Assembly (NCBI RefSeq): GCF_937958065.1
Contig: NZ_CALFXI010000102.1
Span: forward strand, 69,890 to 133,889
DNA from: an uncultured Steroidobacter sp.
Lineage (GTDB): Bacteria > Pseudomonadota > Gammaproteobacteria > Steroidobacterales > Steroidobacteraceae
Direction: 5' to 3'
DNA length: 64,000 bases
In this document: piece by piece, positions 1 to 8,246 of the stretch
Numbering within the stretch: position 1 is the stretch's first letter
How the letters are laid out: each line of letters opens with the position of its first letter
The notes under the pieces: model-generated
Seen by the model: the letters and a program-made list of their open reading frames with translations, nothing else
Told to the model about the DNA's origin: nothing
Database searches by the model: none
Made by a program: the position numbers and the translations under genes

Positions 1-2190
1 CGGGTCGCGGAATGGCTCGAAAGTGATTTTCCCGAGATCCAGGCGATCGGCCGGCTATGGATGGTTCGCAAAGCCGTGCGCAACGGCGAGATCGAAACTC
101 AGCAGCAAGTCGCCTTCGCCGATCCCGACTTTTTCCGTGTTTTCTCGTTGCCGACGATCGCCGGTGATCTCACCAATGCACTGAGCACACCCGATGACAT
201 CGTGCTCACCCGCCAGGCCGCTCGCAAATATTTTGGCGAGGACGCGCCCATCGGCAAGACGCTCGAGCTGGACCGCAACGTTGTCATGCGCGTCACGGCG
301 GTGATCGAGGATCTGCCTTCCAACACGCATTTGAATTTTACCCTCATCGCATCCGATGCGCGGTTGCTGCAGGAGTTGTCGCAGCTACCGGAATTCAACG
401 TCCGCAAGTTCGAAGCGCATACCTACTTCCGCCTGGATCCGCAGACCTCGATCGATTCGTTGCATGAACGCATGACGAGCCTGGTCGATCGTCATCAGAA
501 ATTTCCGCCCGGCATCCAGCTCCAGGTGGATGTGCTGCCGATCCGGGACATTCACTTGAGGTCCCAGGCACAGTTTCCGCTCGAGCCTCCCGGCGACCTG
601 CAGACGGTCTATGCGATCGCAGCCATCGGCCTGCTCATCGTCGTGATTGCCGGTATCAATTTTGTGAATCTGATGACGTCCCGCGCCTCGCAGCGCGCAG
701 TCGAGGTGGGCGTACGTAAGGTTGCGGGCGCGAGCAGGCGCGATCTGATGTGGCAGTTCATCGGTGAGTCGCTGATCTACGTGACGCTTGCAATGCTGGT
801 GGCAATTGCCGCGGTCGAGCTGCTGATGCCCTACTTCAACGCGTTGCTGGACCGCAGCCCAGGTGACGACGGCACGCCCACCATCCGCTTCGAATATTGG
901 CAAGATCCGATGCTCGGCTTCACCCTCCTCGCTGCGGTGCTCGCGATCGGTGTCACGGCGGGCTTCTATCCGGCGCTGGTCATGTCGGCGTTCCGCCCCG
1001 TCAACACAGTCAAGTCCACGCGCAGCGGCGGCGGATCTTTCAAGGTGCGCCAGTTACTGGTCGTGCTGCAGTTCGGCGTCCTGGTGCTGCTGATCCTGGC
1101 AACCACGGTCATTCATCGTCAGACTCAATTTGCCTTGAACGACGGCCTGCGCATCGATCGCGATCAAGTCTTGCTGGTCTCGTTCAGAAACCCGAACACC
1201 CGGCAGGGATTTCAGGAGGCCTTGCGCGAGATTGCTGGGGTTGAGGCAGTGACCAGCTCGCATACCGCGCCGACCAATCTTGGTACGACTCAGCTCACGG
1301 CGCAGCTCCCCGGCGGCGCTCAAACGGCGCTGCAGTTCACGCCGGTCGACTTCAACTTTCATGAGTTCTATGGCTTGCAGCCGCTCGCGGGTCGATTGTT
1401 CTCACGCGAACGTGGCACCGATGCGGTGCCGGCCAATCCGCAGGGCGGTACGCAGCTGGCGTTGATCGTCAATGAGGCCACCGTGCGCGCACTCGGGCTT
1501 GCCACGCCCGAGGCGGCGGTCGGACAGATGCTGAAGATCAAGGAATGGTCGCCGAATCTGGAGTATCAGATCGTCGGCGTCATCCCGGATTTTCCAGTGG
1601 ATTCCATTCGCGTTGCCATTCAGCCCACGGTCCACTTCGTGGATCAGAACCGGCTCACCCTGATCAGCGCCCGGCTGAGCGGTCACGCCATTCCGGAAAC
1701 GCTCGGCCGGATCAATCGGCTGTGGCAACGGCTCGGAGAGCCACGGCCCATCGAGAGCCAGTTTCTGAATGACTATTACGAGTCTCTGTACACCGGCGTC
1801 AGGCAGCAGGCGCGCCTGTTCAATTGTTTCACCGTCATCGCACTGGTCATCGCCTCGCTCGGGCTGTTCGGCCTGTCCGTGTTCGCGGCCCAGCAGCGCA
1901 CCAAGGAAGTCGGCATCCGCAAGGCGATGGGTGCAGGCACCAGAGAGATCATGGAGTTGTTGCTGTGGCAGTTCACCCGGCCCGTGCTGATCGCCACTCT
2001 ACTCGCGCTGCCAGTCGGAGCCTGGCTGATGCAACGCTGGCTGAACGGTTTCGCTCAGCGGATATCGCTCGACGCGTGGCTGTTGCTTGCAGCTGGTGTG
2101 TCAGCGCTGCTGATCGGTACGTTGACGGTCGCCGCCCACGTCTTCTTCGTTGCGCGATGGCGGCCAGCCGCAGCGTTACGAGAAGAATGA
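1..2190 (+). CDS. ABC transporter permease, FtsX/MacB type (5' partial)
   Basis: The window opens inside this gene: the frame is already open at base 1, so the true start and the first membrane segment lie upstream. The product is an inner-membrane permease of the FtsX/MacB family (COG0577), which works with a separate ATP-binding subunit, probably encoded upstream. The visible part starts in a MacB-type periplasmic domain (to about base 590). It continues with hydrophobic segments near 605-680, 763-830, 910-987 and 1055-1114, a second periplasmic domain (about 1130-1790), and segments near 1828-1887, 1984-2043 and 2074-2151. Near-identical cytoplasmic loops VEVGVRKVAGAS and KEVGIRKAMGAG mark the two FtsX halves, the usual sign of this internally duplicated family. 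The substrate cannot be inferred; lipid, peptide or drug export are all possible. Confidence 0.93.
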   Translation, partial: RVAEWLESDFPEIQAIGRLWMVRKAVRNGEIETQQQVAFADPDFFRVFSLPTIAGDLTNALSTPDDIVLTRQAARKYFGEDAPIGKTLELDRNVVMRVTAVIEDLPSNTHLNFTLIASDARLLQELSQLPEFNVRKFEAHTYFRLDPQTSIDSLHERMTSLVDRHQKFPPGIQLQVDVLPIRDIHLRSQAQFPLEPPGDLQTVYAIAAIGLLIVVIAGINFVNLMTSRASQRAVEVGVRKVAGASRRDLMWQFIGESLIYVTLAMLVAIAAVELLMPYFNALLDRSPGDDGTPTIRFEYWQDPMLGFTLLAAVLAIGVTAGFYPALVMSAFRPVNTVKSTRSGGGSFKVRQLLVVLQFGVLVLLILATTVIHRQTQFALNDGLRIDRDQVLLVSFRNPNTRQGFQEALREIAGVEAVTSSHTAPTNLGTTQLTAQLPGGAQTALQFTPVDFNFHEFYGLQPLAGRLFSRERGTDAVPANPQGGTQLALIVNEATVRALGLATPEAAVGQMLKIKEWSPNLEYQIVGVIPDFPVDSIRVAIQPTVHFVDQNRLTLISARLSGHAIPETLGRINRLWQRLGEPRPIESQFLNDYYESLYTGVRQQARLFNCFTVIALVIASLGLFGLSVFAAQQRTKEVGIRKAMGAGTREIMELLLWQFTRPVLIATLLALPVGAWLMQRWLNGFAQRISLDAWLLLAAGVSALLIGTLTVAAHVFFVARWRPAAALREE

Positions 2191-2249
2191 GCCTTGGCTG
2201 CCGAGCGGTTCGTCATCGGCCGCAACCCCGCCGAGATTCCGATGCCGCT

Positions 2250-2516
2250 TCAGCGCAGCTGGCTGTCCTTGCTGCCGCGGCGGTTGTAGCCGCTGAAGGC
2301 GGCCTGGTGCTTGTCTTCGGCTTCCTGGCAAGGAATGCACAGGCGCACGCCGGGGATGGCCTTGCGGCGGGCTTCCGGAATCTCGGCCCCGCAGTCGGCG
2401 CAATGGGTCAGGCTCGGGCCGCTGGGCAGCGCGCTCTTGGCACGCTCCACGGCGTCCTTCACCGTCGCGTCGATCTGGTCCTGGACTGCGCCGTCACCGG
2501 CCCAACCTGTGGCCAT
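2250..2516 (-). CDS. ybiI: DksA/TraR-type C4 zinc-finger protein, YbiI-like
   Basis: An 88-residue protein that closely resembles E. coli YbiI, including the N-terminal MATGWAGDGAV and the C-terminal GYNRRGSKDSQLR. Four cysteines (C39, C42, C60, C63) form the C4 zinc finger of the DksA/TraR family, around the conserved IPEARRKAIPGVRLC. It lacks the long coiled coil of full DksA, so binding in the RNA polymerase secondary channel is uncertain; the molecular role of YbiI is not established. I chose ATG 2516 because GAGGTGA lies just upstream and the protein then aligns with YbiI from its first residue; a GTG two codons earlier (2522) is the alternative. It is convergent with the permease, 59 bases away. 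Confidence 0.92.
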   Translation of the reverse strand: MATGWAGDGAVQDQIDATVKDAVERAKSALPSGPSLTHCADCGAEIPEARRKAIPGVRLCIPCQEAEDKHQAAFSGYNRRGSKDSQLR

Positions 2517-2892
2517 GGTCACCTCACCGCTGAATGCATGTTCGAATGCCAGTCATGAGGGCGAGTGTAAGCCGCGCAAGGGTCCGGAAAGCGGCTCGCG
2601 GCCGGCATCATATTGAGGCGACTACGCTTCTTTTCGGCCCATCCCGGAGCATGACCTAAGCAATCCGACCACAGCCGGTGGCAATCTTGATCGCATTGCC
2701 AAAAAACTCGCGCCGAGCCGTTGCCTTTCGAAGTCGCTGGAGTATATTCCGGCCATAGACGCTTGAGCGGACTGAGAAATGCCGCCGGGCGACTCAAGTA
2801 CCCTTCTCAGCTATCGCTCGCCGTTGTTGTTGCTGGAATGATCGTGTGATCCTTGGCGCCATCAGCGGCTAACCCATCCGGGAGTCAGTTGA
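2517..2892. other. Intergenic stretch without a gene
   Basis: About 375 bases between divergently read ybiI and the small unknown gene at 2893. No open frame here has credible composition or a ribosome binding site. The only element I can support is a sigma70-like promoter for the downstream gene (separate entry). No terminator-like hairpin or repeat is apparent. Confidence 0.6.
2721..2748 (+). promoter_or_regulatory. Putative sigma70 promoter for the gene at 2893
   Basis: TTGCCT (2721-2726) and TATATT (2743-2748) are separated by 16 bases, a fair match to -35 and -10 hexamers. Transcription would start near 2755, giving a leader of about 138 nt before the start codon at 2893. Confidence 0.4.
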
Positions 2893-3231
2893 ATGAGCAG
2901 CGCCTGGGAGAATTTTTTCGCCGCGACGGTCGTGCTTGCGTCCGCCGGGCCCATCAAGCATCGGCTGGTCGAAGCCTTTCGCGAGCACCTTGCCGATCTC
3001 GAAGAAGACGAGTTGCCGCGGGAGATCCGCGACGAATTCACCTCATTGTCGAGCGCCATGTGCTCGGTGCGCCCCATGAAGGGCGAGAACGCGATTCAGG
3101 CCACCGTCCGCAAGATGTCCGACTCGGAAGCCGGCGGCTTCGCAGTGCGTATCGTCGGCATGCTCGGCGTGCTGGCGCGCCTTCAGGCGGCGCAGCGTGC
3201 ACCGAAATTGCGCGCCGTTGGCGAGGATTGA
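2893..3231 (+). CDS. Conserved-looking hypothetical protein, 112 aa
   Basis: I do not recognise a family. The 112-residue product has no signal peptide or membrane segment. Its composition is helical, with an acidic stretch (HLADLEEDELPREIRDEF, about residues 31-48) and the phrase RPMKGENAIQATVRKMSD in the middle. GGAG at 2880-2883 sits 9 bases before the ATG and supports the start. It is a single-gene unit read towards the TIR-like gene, whose 3' end is 26 bases away on the other strand. Codon usage matches the surrounding core genes, so I take it as real. Confidence 0.7.
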   Translation: MSSAWENFFAATVVLASAGPIKHRLVEAFREHLADLEEDELPREIRDEFTSLSSAMCSVRPMKGENAIQATVRKMSDSEAGGFAVRIVGMLGVLARLQAAQRAPKLRAVGED

Positions 3232-3257
3232 GCTCGCCCCGGTCGCGGCGCAGTCGA

Positions 3258-3719
3258 TCAGTCCTCCAGCTTGAACTCGATCGTGTCCCAGCGGGCCGTG
3301 TCTTCGTGACGGGCCTGCCGGCGGATTGCGTCCGCGATGGACCGCTCGTTCCATTCGATGATCTCATCGCCGAGCGCCTCCAGCTGCACCGGCACCTTTT
3401 CCTTGATGCCGAATTTCTCCAGCACGATCACCGGTTTCTCCAGGCCCTTGGCGCAGTTCAACTGGAAGTCGATCAACTCCCGATGCCGCTGGTACAGCCC
3501 GGCCGGCACGATCACGCATTCGGCCAGGGCGATCTGTTTGCGTAATTCTTCCTTCATCGCCTCGCGCGAGCTGGTGGCGAACTCCGGATTGCTACAGTTG
3601 CGGTAGTAGAAGTTGTGCGAGCTCTCCAGATACTCGAACACGCGGTGATAATCGTCCGAGGGCTCGAACGCATGACTGACGAACAGCCGCACCGGATTGT
3701 GTTGAGAAATGCTGCCCAC
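3258..3719 (-). CDS. TIR-like domain protein (ThsB/DUF1863 family)
   Basis: A 153-residue cytoplasmic protein made of one domain. The N-terminus VRLFVSHAFEPSDDYHRVF, followed by LESSHNFYYRN, fits the TIR-like family PF08937 (MTH538/DUF1863), which includes the Thoeris sensor ThsB. The later AECVIVPAGLY and KPVIVLEKFG are the expected strands of a flavodoxin-like TIR fold. Classical ThsB makes a cyclic ADP-ribose-type signal from NAD after phage infection. Where many family members carry a Glu near the W/D-x-E segment, this protein reads RELIDFQL, so catalysis cannot be assumed. The start is a GTG at 3719 with GGGAG eight bases upstream. No ThsA is present in the window. The divergent neighbour is an EEP-type nuclease or phosphatase. 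The role (defence or other signalling) is inference. Confidence 0.75.
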   Translation of the reverse strand: MGSISQHNPVRLFVSHAFEPSDDYHRVFEYLESSHNFYYRNCSNPEFATSSREAMKEELRKQIALAECVIVPAGLYQRHRELIDFQLNCAKGLEKPVIVLEKFGIKEKVPVQLEALGDEIIEWNERSIADAIRRQARHEDTARWDTIEFKLED

Positions 3720-3749
3720 TTGGCTGGCTCCCGCCGCGATGATGGGCCC

Positions 3750-3777
3750 ATTCTAATCCATAATGCTGCTGTAGAAT
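3750..3777. promoter_or_regulatory. Divergent -10 boxes between the TIR-like and EEP genes
   Basis: TAGAAT at 3772-3777 on the plus strand and TAGAAT on the minus strand (ATTCTA at 3750-3755) form two opposed -10 hexamers within 28 bases. They would start transcription near 3784 (EEP gene) and near 3743 (TIR-like gene). The -35 matches are poor. The close packing suggests shared control of the two genes. Confidence 0.4.
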
Positions 3778-3825
3778 GCGGCGGCCCGCGACCCTAAGCC
3801 GATGCTTCGAGCTCACGCGAACACG

Positions 3826-4569
3826 ATGCGCTTCGTTCTGTACAACATCCGGTATGCCACCGGTTTCGGCCCGGCCTTCCACTTGCCGGTGCCCGGGGCA
3901 GGCTACCTCCGCAGCAATTCGCGCGTGCTCAATGGCATCACCGAGTGGCTCAAGTCGCTCGATCCGGACCTGGTCGGCTTGATCGAGATCGATACCGGCT
4001 CGATCCGCTCCGGGCTGGTCAACCAGGCCAAGCAGATTGCCGATTCGCTCGGCCACTACTCGACCTACCAGTGCAAATACGGCACGACCTCGATCAATCA
4101 GCTGATGCCGATCGTCCGCAAGCAGAGCAATGCGTTCCTCGCGGCGCCGCGCGTCGAGGGCGAGCGCTTCCATTACTTCGAGACCGGCATCAAGCGGCTG
4201 ATCATCGAGCTGGAGCTGGAGGAATGCGCCATCTTCCTGGTGCACCTGTCGCTGAAGTTCCGCCACCGCCACGACCAGCTGCGGCACCTGCACGAGCTGG
4301 TGAAGCGCGCCAGCAAGCCGGTGATCGTGGCCGGCGACTTCAACACCTTCTGGGGCGATCACGAGATCTACCTGTTCATGGAAGCCTCGGGCCTGAAGAG
4401 CGCCAATCGGCTCGGCCTGCCCTCCTACCCCAGCAACAAGCCCCGCAAGGAGCTGGACTTCGTGCTGTATTCCAACGGCATCGAAGTGACTCAATTCGAT
4501 GTGCCGGACGTGCGTTTCTCGGACCACCGGCCGCTGATCTGCGATTTCAACATCCGGCCCAGAACCTGA
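3826..4569 (+). CDS. Endonuclease/exonuclease/phosphatase family protein
   Basis: A 247-residue protein of the EEP superfamily (DNase I-like Mg-dependent phosphodiesterases and phosphatases). Expected motifs occur in order: FVLYNIRYATG with the first Asn, GLIEID with the metal-binding Glu, FLVHLSLKFRHRH, VAGDFNTFWGDHE with the catalytic Asp/Asn pair, LDFVLYSNG, and the terminal FSDHRPLICDF carrying the Asp-His pair. No signal peptide is seen, so it is probably cytoplasmic. The substrate (DNA, phospholipid, cyclic dinucleotide or other) cannot be read from sequence. I prefer ATG 3826 because the catalytic core begins at once there; ATG 3802 would add eight residues. It is divergent from the TIR-like gene, with 106 bases between starts. 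Confidence 0.85.
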   Translation: MRFVLYNIRYATGFGPAFHLPVPGAGYLRSNSRVLNGITEWLKSLDPDLVGLIEIDTGSIRSGLVNQAKQIADSLGHYSTYQCKYGTTSINQLMPIVRKQSNAFLAAPRVEGERFHYFETGIKRLIIELELEECAIFLVHLSLKFRHRHDQLRHLHELVKRASKPVIVAGDFNTFWGDHEIYLFMEASGLKSANRLGLPSYPSNKPRKELDFVLYSNGIEVTQFDVPDVRFSDHRPLICDFNIRPRT

Positions 4570-4591
4570 ATAAAAAACCGCGGAGTCGATC

Positions 4592-6631
4592 ATGACCGAA
4601 GCCACGGCCGCTGCCAGCGGCGCCGCTCACTGGCGATTGGAAACCGAAGCAAACGGCGTCGCCTGGCTGATCATCGACAAGGCCAACGCCGCGGTGAACA
4701 GCCTGTCGCGCGAGGTGATGGAAGAGCTGGATGCCATTCTCACGGCCCTGGCTCGCACCCCGCCCAAGGCGCTGATCGTCGCCTCGGGCAAGAACGGATT
4801 CATCGCCGGGGCCGACATCAAGGGCTTCGTCGGGATCGACTCGCCGGAGGCGGCGTACCAGATGATTCGCCAGGGCCAGCAGGTGGTCGACAAGCTGGCC
4901 CGCCTGCGGTGTGTGACGGTCGCCGCGATCAATGGCTTCGCGCTCGGCGGCGGTCTCGAAGTGGCGCTGGCGTGCCGGTACCGCGTGGCGGTCGACGATC
5001 CTTCGGTGACGCTCGGCTTTCCGGAGGTGCAGCTCGGCGTGCATCCGGGCTTGGGTGGCACGGTCCGAGCCGTGCAGCTGGCAGGCCCGGTGGCGGCCAT
5101 GGATCTGATGCTCACGGGCCGGCACATCCGTCCCAAGCAGGCACTGCAGATGGGCCTGGTCGACAAGCTCGCGCCGCCTGCACAACTGCGCGATGTCGCC
5201 CGCCAGATCGCGCTCGACCCGCCGCCCGTGAAGACGATGTCGCTGAAGAACCGGCTGCTGAATCTGGGGCTGGTGCGACCCATCCTCGCCGGGCAGATGC
5301 GCGTGCAAGTGGCAAAGCGGGTTCGCCCGGAGCATTACCCCGCGCCCTATAAATTGATCGAGCTGTGGCAGGAGTATGGCGGCGCGGGTGAGCGCGCCTA
5401 CGACGCCGAAGCCCGCTCGATGGGCAATCTGTTGTGCACGCCGACTTCACGCAATCTGGTCCGCGTGTTCTTTTTGCAAGAACGACTCAAATCCGCCGGC
5501 AAGAGCGGCGGCGAGCCGATCCAGCATGTGCACGTGGTTGGCGCAGGCGTCATGGGCGGCGACATCGCGGCTTGGTGCGCGGCCCGCGGCCTCACCGTGA
5601 CGTTGCAGGATCGCGAGGAAAAATACGTCGCGCCTGCGATGGAGCGTGCAAGGAAGTTTTTCGAGAAGCGCTATCCGGATCCCGCCAGGCGCGATGAAGT
5701 GCTCGCGCGTTTGAAAGCCGATGTGCCAGGCGCGGGCGTGCCGCAGGCGGATCTGGTGATCGAGGCCATCTTCGAGAATCTCGAAGCGAAGCAAGAGCTG
5801 TACGCGCGTCTCGAACCGCAGCTCAAACCCAATGCCGTGCTCGCAACCAACACCTCGAGCATCGTGCTGGAGCAGCTGGCCGAGAAGCTGGCACAACCTC
5901 AGCGACTCATCGGGCTGCATTTTTTCAATCCCGTCGCGCGCATGCCGCTGGTCGAAGTCATTCACGCGGCGAACACGGACCCGCAGGAAGTTCAGGCGGG
6001 GCTGGCGTTCGCACGACGGATCGACAAGCTCGCGATCGCCTGTCGCAGCGCGCCCGGATTTCTCGTCAATCGCGTGCTCATGCCCTACTTGAGCGAAGCC
6101 GTGCGCGCTGCTCAGGAGGGCATTGCGTTCGCGTCGATCGATCGCGCCGCCGAGGAATTCGGCATGCCCATGGGCCCGATCGAACTGGCCGATGTGGTCG
6201 GTCTGGATGTGGTCATGAGCGTGGGCAAAGTGTTCTTCGAGACCGGCGCGGAAGTGCCGCCGGTGCTTGCGACCCGCTTTTCGGCCCGGAAATTTGGCAA
6301 GAAAACGGGCGAAGGCTTCTACGTGTGGCAGAACGACAAGCCGGTGAAACCGGCGCACACCGGCCAGAGCGCGCCCGAGGATCTGCAGGACCGGTTGCTG
6401 CTGCCCCTGATCAACGAGGCGGTCGCCGTGCTGCGGCAACGCATCGTCGAAGATCCCGATCTGATCGACGCCGGCGTGATCTTCGGCGCGGGCTTCGCGC
6501 CTTTCCGAGGGGGGCCTTTGCAATACGCCCGTACGCGCGGTGTCGATGCCATCGTCGCCCGCTTACAAGAATTACAAACGGTCCACGGTGACAGATTTGC
6601 ACCGGACGAAGGCTGGGATTTACTGCGCTGA
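4592..6631 (+). CDS. Bifunctional enoyl-CoA hydratase/3-hydroxyacyl-CoA dehydrogenase (FadJ/FadB-like)
   Basis: A 679-residue fusion enzyme for two central steps of fatty acid beta-oxidation: hydration of trans-2-enoyl-CoA and NAD-dependent oxidation of 3-hydroxyacyl-CoA. Residues 1 to about 290 are a crotonase domain with GFIAGADIKGF (oxyanion hole) and catalytic-Glu contexts GGGLEVALACRYRVA and FPEVQLGVHPGLGGT. A Rossmann domain starts near residue 310 (VVGAGVMGGDIAAW), and the C-terminal dehydrogenase part has LHFFNPVARMPLVEV and PGFLVNRVLMPYL. It is slightly shorter than E. coli FadJ (714) or FadB (729). No thiolase gene follows, so the matching thiolase must be elsewhere. GGAGTCGATC before the ATG is a good ribosome site. 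Whether it is the FadB or the FadJ orthologue is unresolved. Confidence 0.92.
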   Translation: MTEATAAASGAAHWRLETEANGVAWLIIDKANAAVNSLSREVMEELDAILTALARTPPKALIVASGKNGFIAGADIKGFVGIDSPEAAYQMIRQGQQVVDKLARLRCVTVAAINGFALGGGLEVALACRYRVAVDDPSVTLGFPEVQLGVHPGLGGTVRAVQLAGPVAAMDLMLTGRHIRPKQALQMGLVDKLAPPAQLRDVARQIALDPPPVKTMSLKNRLLNLGLVRPILAGQMRVQVAKRVRPEHYPAPYKLIELWQEYGGAGERAYDAEARSMGNLLCTPTSRNLVRVFFLQERLKSAGKSGGEPIQHVHVVGAGVMGGDIAAWCAARGLTVTLQDREEKYVAPAMERARKFFEKRYPDPARRDEVLARLKADVPGAGVPQADLVIEAIFENLEAKQELYARLEPQLKPNAVLATNTSSIVLEQLAEKLAQPQRLIGLHFFNPVARMPLVEVIHAANTDPQEVQAGLAFARRIDKLAIACRSAPGFLVNRVLMPYLSEAVRAAQEGIAFASIDRAAEEFGMPMGPIELADVVGLDVVMSVGKVFFETGAEVPPVLATRFSARKFGKKTGEGFYVWQNDKPVKPAHTGQSAPEDLQDRLLLPLINEAVAVLRQRIVEDPDLIDAGVIFGAGFAPFRGGPLQYARTRGVDAIVARLQELQTVHGDRFAPDEGWDLLR

Positions 6632-6680
6632 TCGCGCCCGGTAGCGCGGTCTTACCGGTAAATCGGCTGTGCTACCATCC

Positions 6681-6721
6681 GGCGCGGATCTGTAAGCTCA
6701 GGTCTGCCCCGGATCCGCGCC
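6681..6721 (+). other. Long hairpin in the leader of the cNMP-binding/rhodanese gene
   Basis: GGCGCGGATC (6681-6690) pairs perfectly with GATCCGCGCC (6712-6721) around a 21-base loop, 50 bases before the ATG at 6772. No T-run follows, so it is not a standard terminator for the upstream gene. It may be an operator or an mRNA structure. A possible extended -10 (TG then C then TACCAT, 6670-6678) lies just upstream. Confidence 0.4.
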
Positions 6722-6771
6722 GCCGGTCGTCGCGTTGCTCGGGCAACTGATCCCTTCGACACTGGAGACAC

Positions 6772-7833
6772 ATGGAAAGCAAGCCGCTCGATCTTGGCCT
6801 GCTTCGGTCATTTTCCCCGCTGGACGGATTGAAACCCGAGAACCTGCAGACGCTGGCGCGCAAGACCGTGCTCCGCGAGCTGTCCGCGGGACGCTTTCTG
6901 TTCAAGGAAGGCGATAGCGACAAGCGCACCTATTACCTGGTGAGCGGCGTGCTCGAGCTGCTGAAGGACGAACGCTCCGTCATGATGTTGCGTGCCGGCT
7001 CTCCAGAAGCACGCAGCCCCATCGCCCCTTTCACACCGCGACGCTATACCGCGCGTGCCGTCTCCGAACGGGTCGAGTTCATCGCCATCGACAGCGACAT
7101 GCTCGACATGATGCTCACCTGGGACCAGACCGGTTCGTACGAGGTCGGCGAGCTGAGCACCGCCAACGAGCAGGCACCGCCGAGCGACGACTGGATGACG
7201 ACGCTGCTGCAGACCAAGGCGTTTCATCGCATTCCCCCGGCCAACATCCAGGCGATCTTCATGCGCATGCAGCGCCTGGAAACCAAGGCCGGCGACGTCA
7301 TCATCAAACAAGGCGACGACGGCGATTATTTCTACGTGATCGTCAAAGGCAAATGCCTGGTCACGCGCGAGACGCCGCTGAACAAGGCCGGCATCAAGCT
7401 CGCCGAGCTCGGCATGGGCGATACCTTCGGCGAAGAAGCCTTGATCGCCGACGCGAAGCGCAACGCGAGCATCACCATGCTCACCGATGGCGCGCTGATG
7501 CGGCTGGCGAAAGACGATTTCCGCAAGCTGCTCAACGAACCGATGCTGCAATGGGTGGACCTGGAACAGGCCCGGGACATCGTCGCGCGCGGCGGCAAAT
7601 GGCTCGACGTGCGGCTGCCGAGCGAGTTCGACAACTTCCACCTGGACGATGCGCTCAACCTGCCGCTGTATTTCATTCGTCTGAAGCTGAAAACGCTGGA
7701 CCCGAAGCTGCACTACGTCGTGGTCTGCGACACGGGTCGCCGCAGCTCCGCCGCGGCCTATATTCTCGCCGAGCGCGATTTGAATGCGTCGGTGCTGAAA
7801 GGCGGAATGAACGCGGCGAACCTGAAGAAATAA
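6772..7833 (+). CDS. Two cyclic-nucleotide-binding domains plus rhodanese domain protein
   Basis: A 353-residue three-domain protein. Residues about 12-115 and 138-245 are CNBD/CRP-type sensor folds; the second has the clearer signature (IIKQGDDGDYFYVIVKGKC, then LGMGDTFGEEALIADAKRN). Residues about 255-350 form a rhodanese-like domain with YVVVCDTGRRSSAAAYIL, whose Cys319 is the expected sulfur or phosphate-chemistry residue. There is no helix-turn-helix, so it is not a CRP-type transcription factor. The first CNBD has PIAPFTPRRYTARAV in place of the usual phosphate-binding cassette and may not bind nucleotide. Likely role: allosteric control of a sulfurtransferase-like or protein-interaction domain by cAMP, cGMP or another ligand. 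It stands alone and is convergent with pilZ 16 bases away. Confidence 0.85.
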   Translation: MESKPLDLGLLRSFSPLDGLKPENLQTLARKTVLRELSAGRFLFKEGDSDKRTYYLVSGVLELLKDERSVMMLRAGSPEARSPIAPFTPRRYTARAVSERVEFIAIDSDMLDMMLTWDQTGSYEVGELSTANEQAPPSDDWMTTLLQTKAFHRIPPANIQAIFMRMQRLETKAGDVIIKQGDDGDYFYVIVKGKCLVTRETPLNKAGIKLAELGMGDTFGEEALIADAKRNASITMLTDGALMRLAKDDFRKLLNEPMLQWVDLEQARDIVARGGKWLDVRLPSEFDNFHLDDALNLPLYFIRLKLKTLDPKLHYVVVCDTGRRSSAAAYILAERDLNASVLKGGMNAANLKK

Positions 7834-7849
7834 ACGCCGCGGACGACAG

Positions 7850-8206
7850 TCACATCGTGTGCGTGGGCTTGTCGCCACCCAGGGCGCCCGCCAGATAGCT
7901 CTCGATCTTGCGCTGGGTGTTGCCGCGATCCTGTTCGCTGAACTGCACGCCGATGCCCGCCGTGCGCTTGCCCTGCGCGCCCTTGGGCGTCATCCAGATC
8001 ACGCGGCCGGCGACCGGCAGCTTCTCGTCCTCGCCCATCAGGTTCAGCAGCATGAACACTTCATCGCCGAGCCGGTAATTGCTGTTGGTCGGAATGAACA
8101 GGCCGCCGTTCTTCACGAACGGCATGTACGCCAGGTACAGGGCACTCTTGTCCTTGATTGTCAGAGTCAGCAAACCGGGCTTGCTGCTGGGTTGACGCAT
8201 GACCAT
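7850..8206 (-). CDS. pilZ: Type IV pilus assembly protein PilZ
   Basis: A 118-residue PilZ-domain protein needed for type IV pilus biogenesis and twitching in pseudomonads and xanthomonads. The central NGGLFIPTNSNYRLGDEVF and GRVIWMTPKGAQGKRTAG match the stand-alone PilZ subgroup. That subgroup lacks the N-terminal RxxxR motif for cyclic-di-GMP, and no such motif is visible here. It closes the tmk-holB-pilZ string, a conserved gammaproteobacterial order, 40 bases after holB. GGAAAG precedes the ATG at 8206; ATG 8200 is an alternative. The C-terminus GGDKPTHTM is typical of PilZ orthologues. Confidence 0.93.
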   Translation of the reverse strand: MVMRQPSSKPGLLTLTIKDKSALYLAYMPFVKNGGLFIPTNSNYRLGDEVFMLLNLMGEDEKLPVAGRVIWMTPKGAQGKRTAGIGVQFSEQDRGNTQRKIESYLAGALGGDKPTHTM

Positions 8207-8246
8207 GCGATCTTTCCGACGGGCCTTTAGCAGTTGAAAAAAGTGC

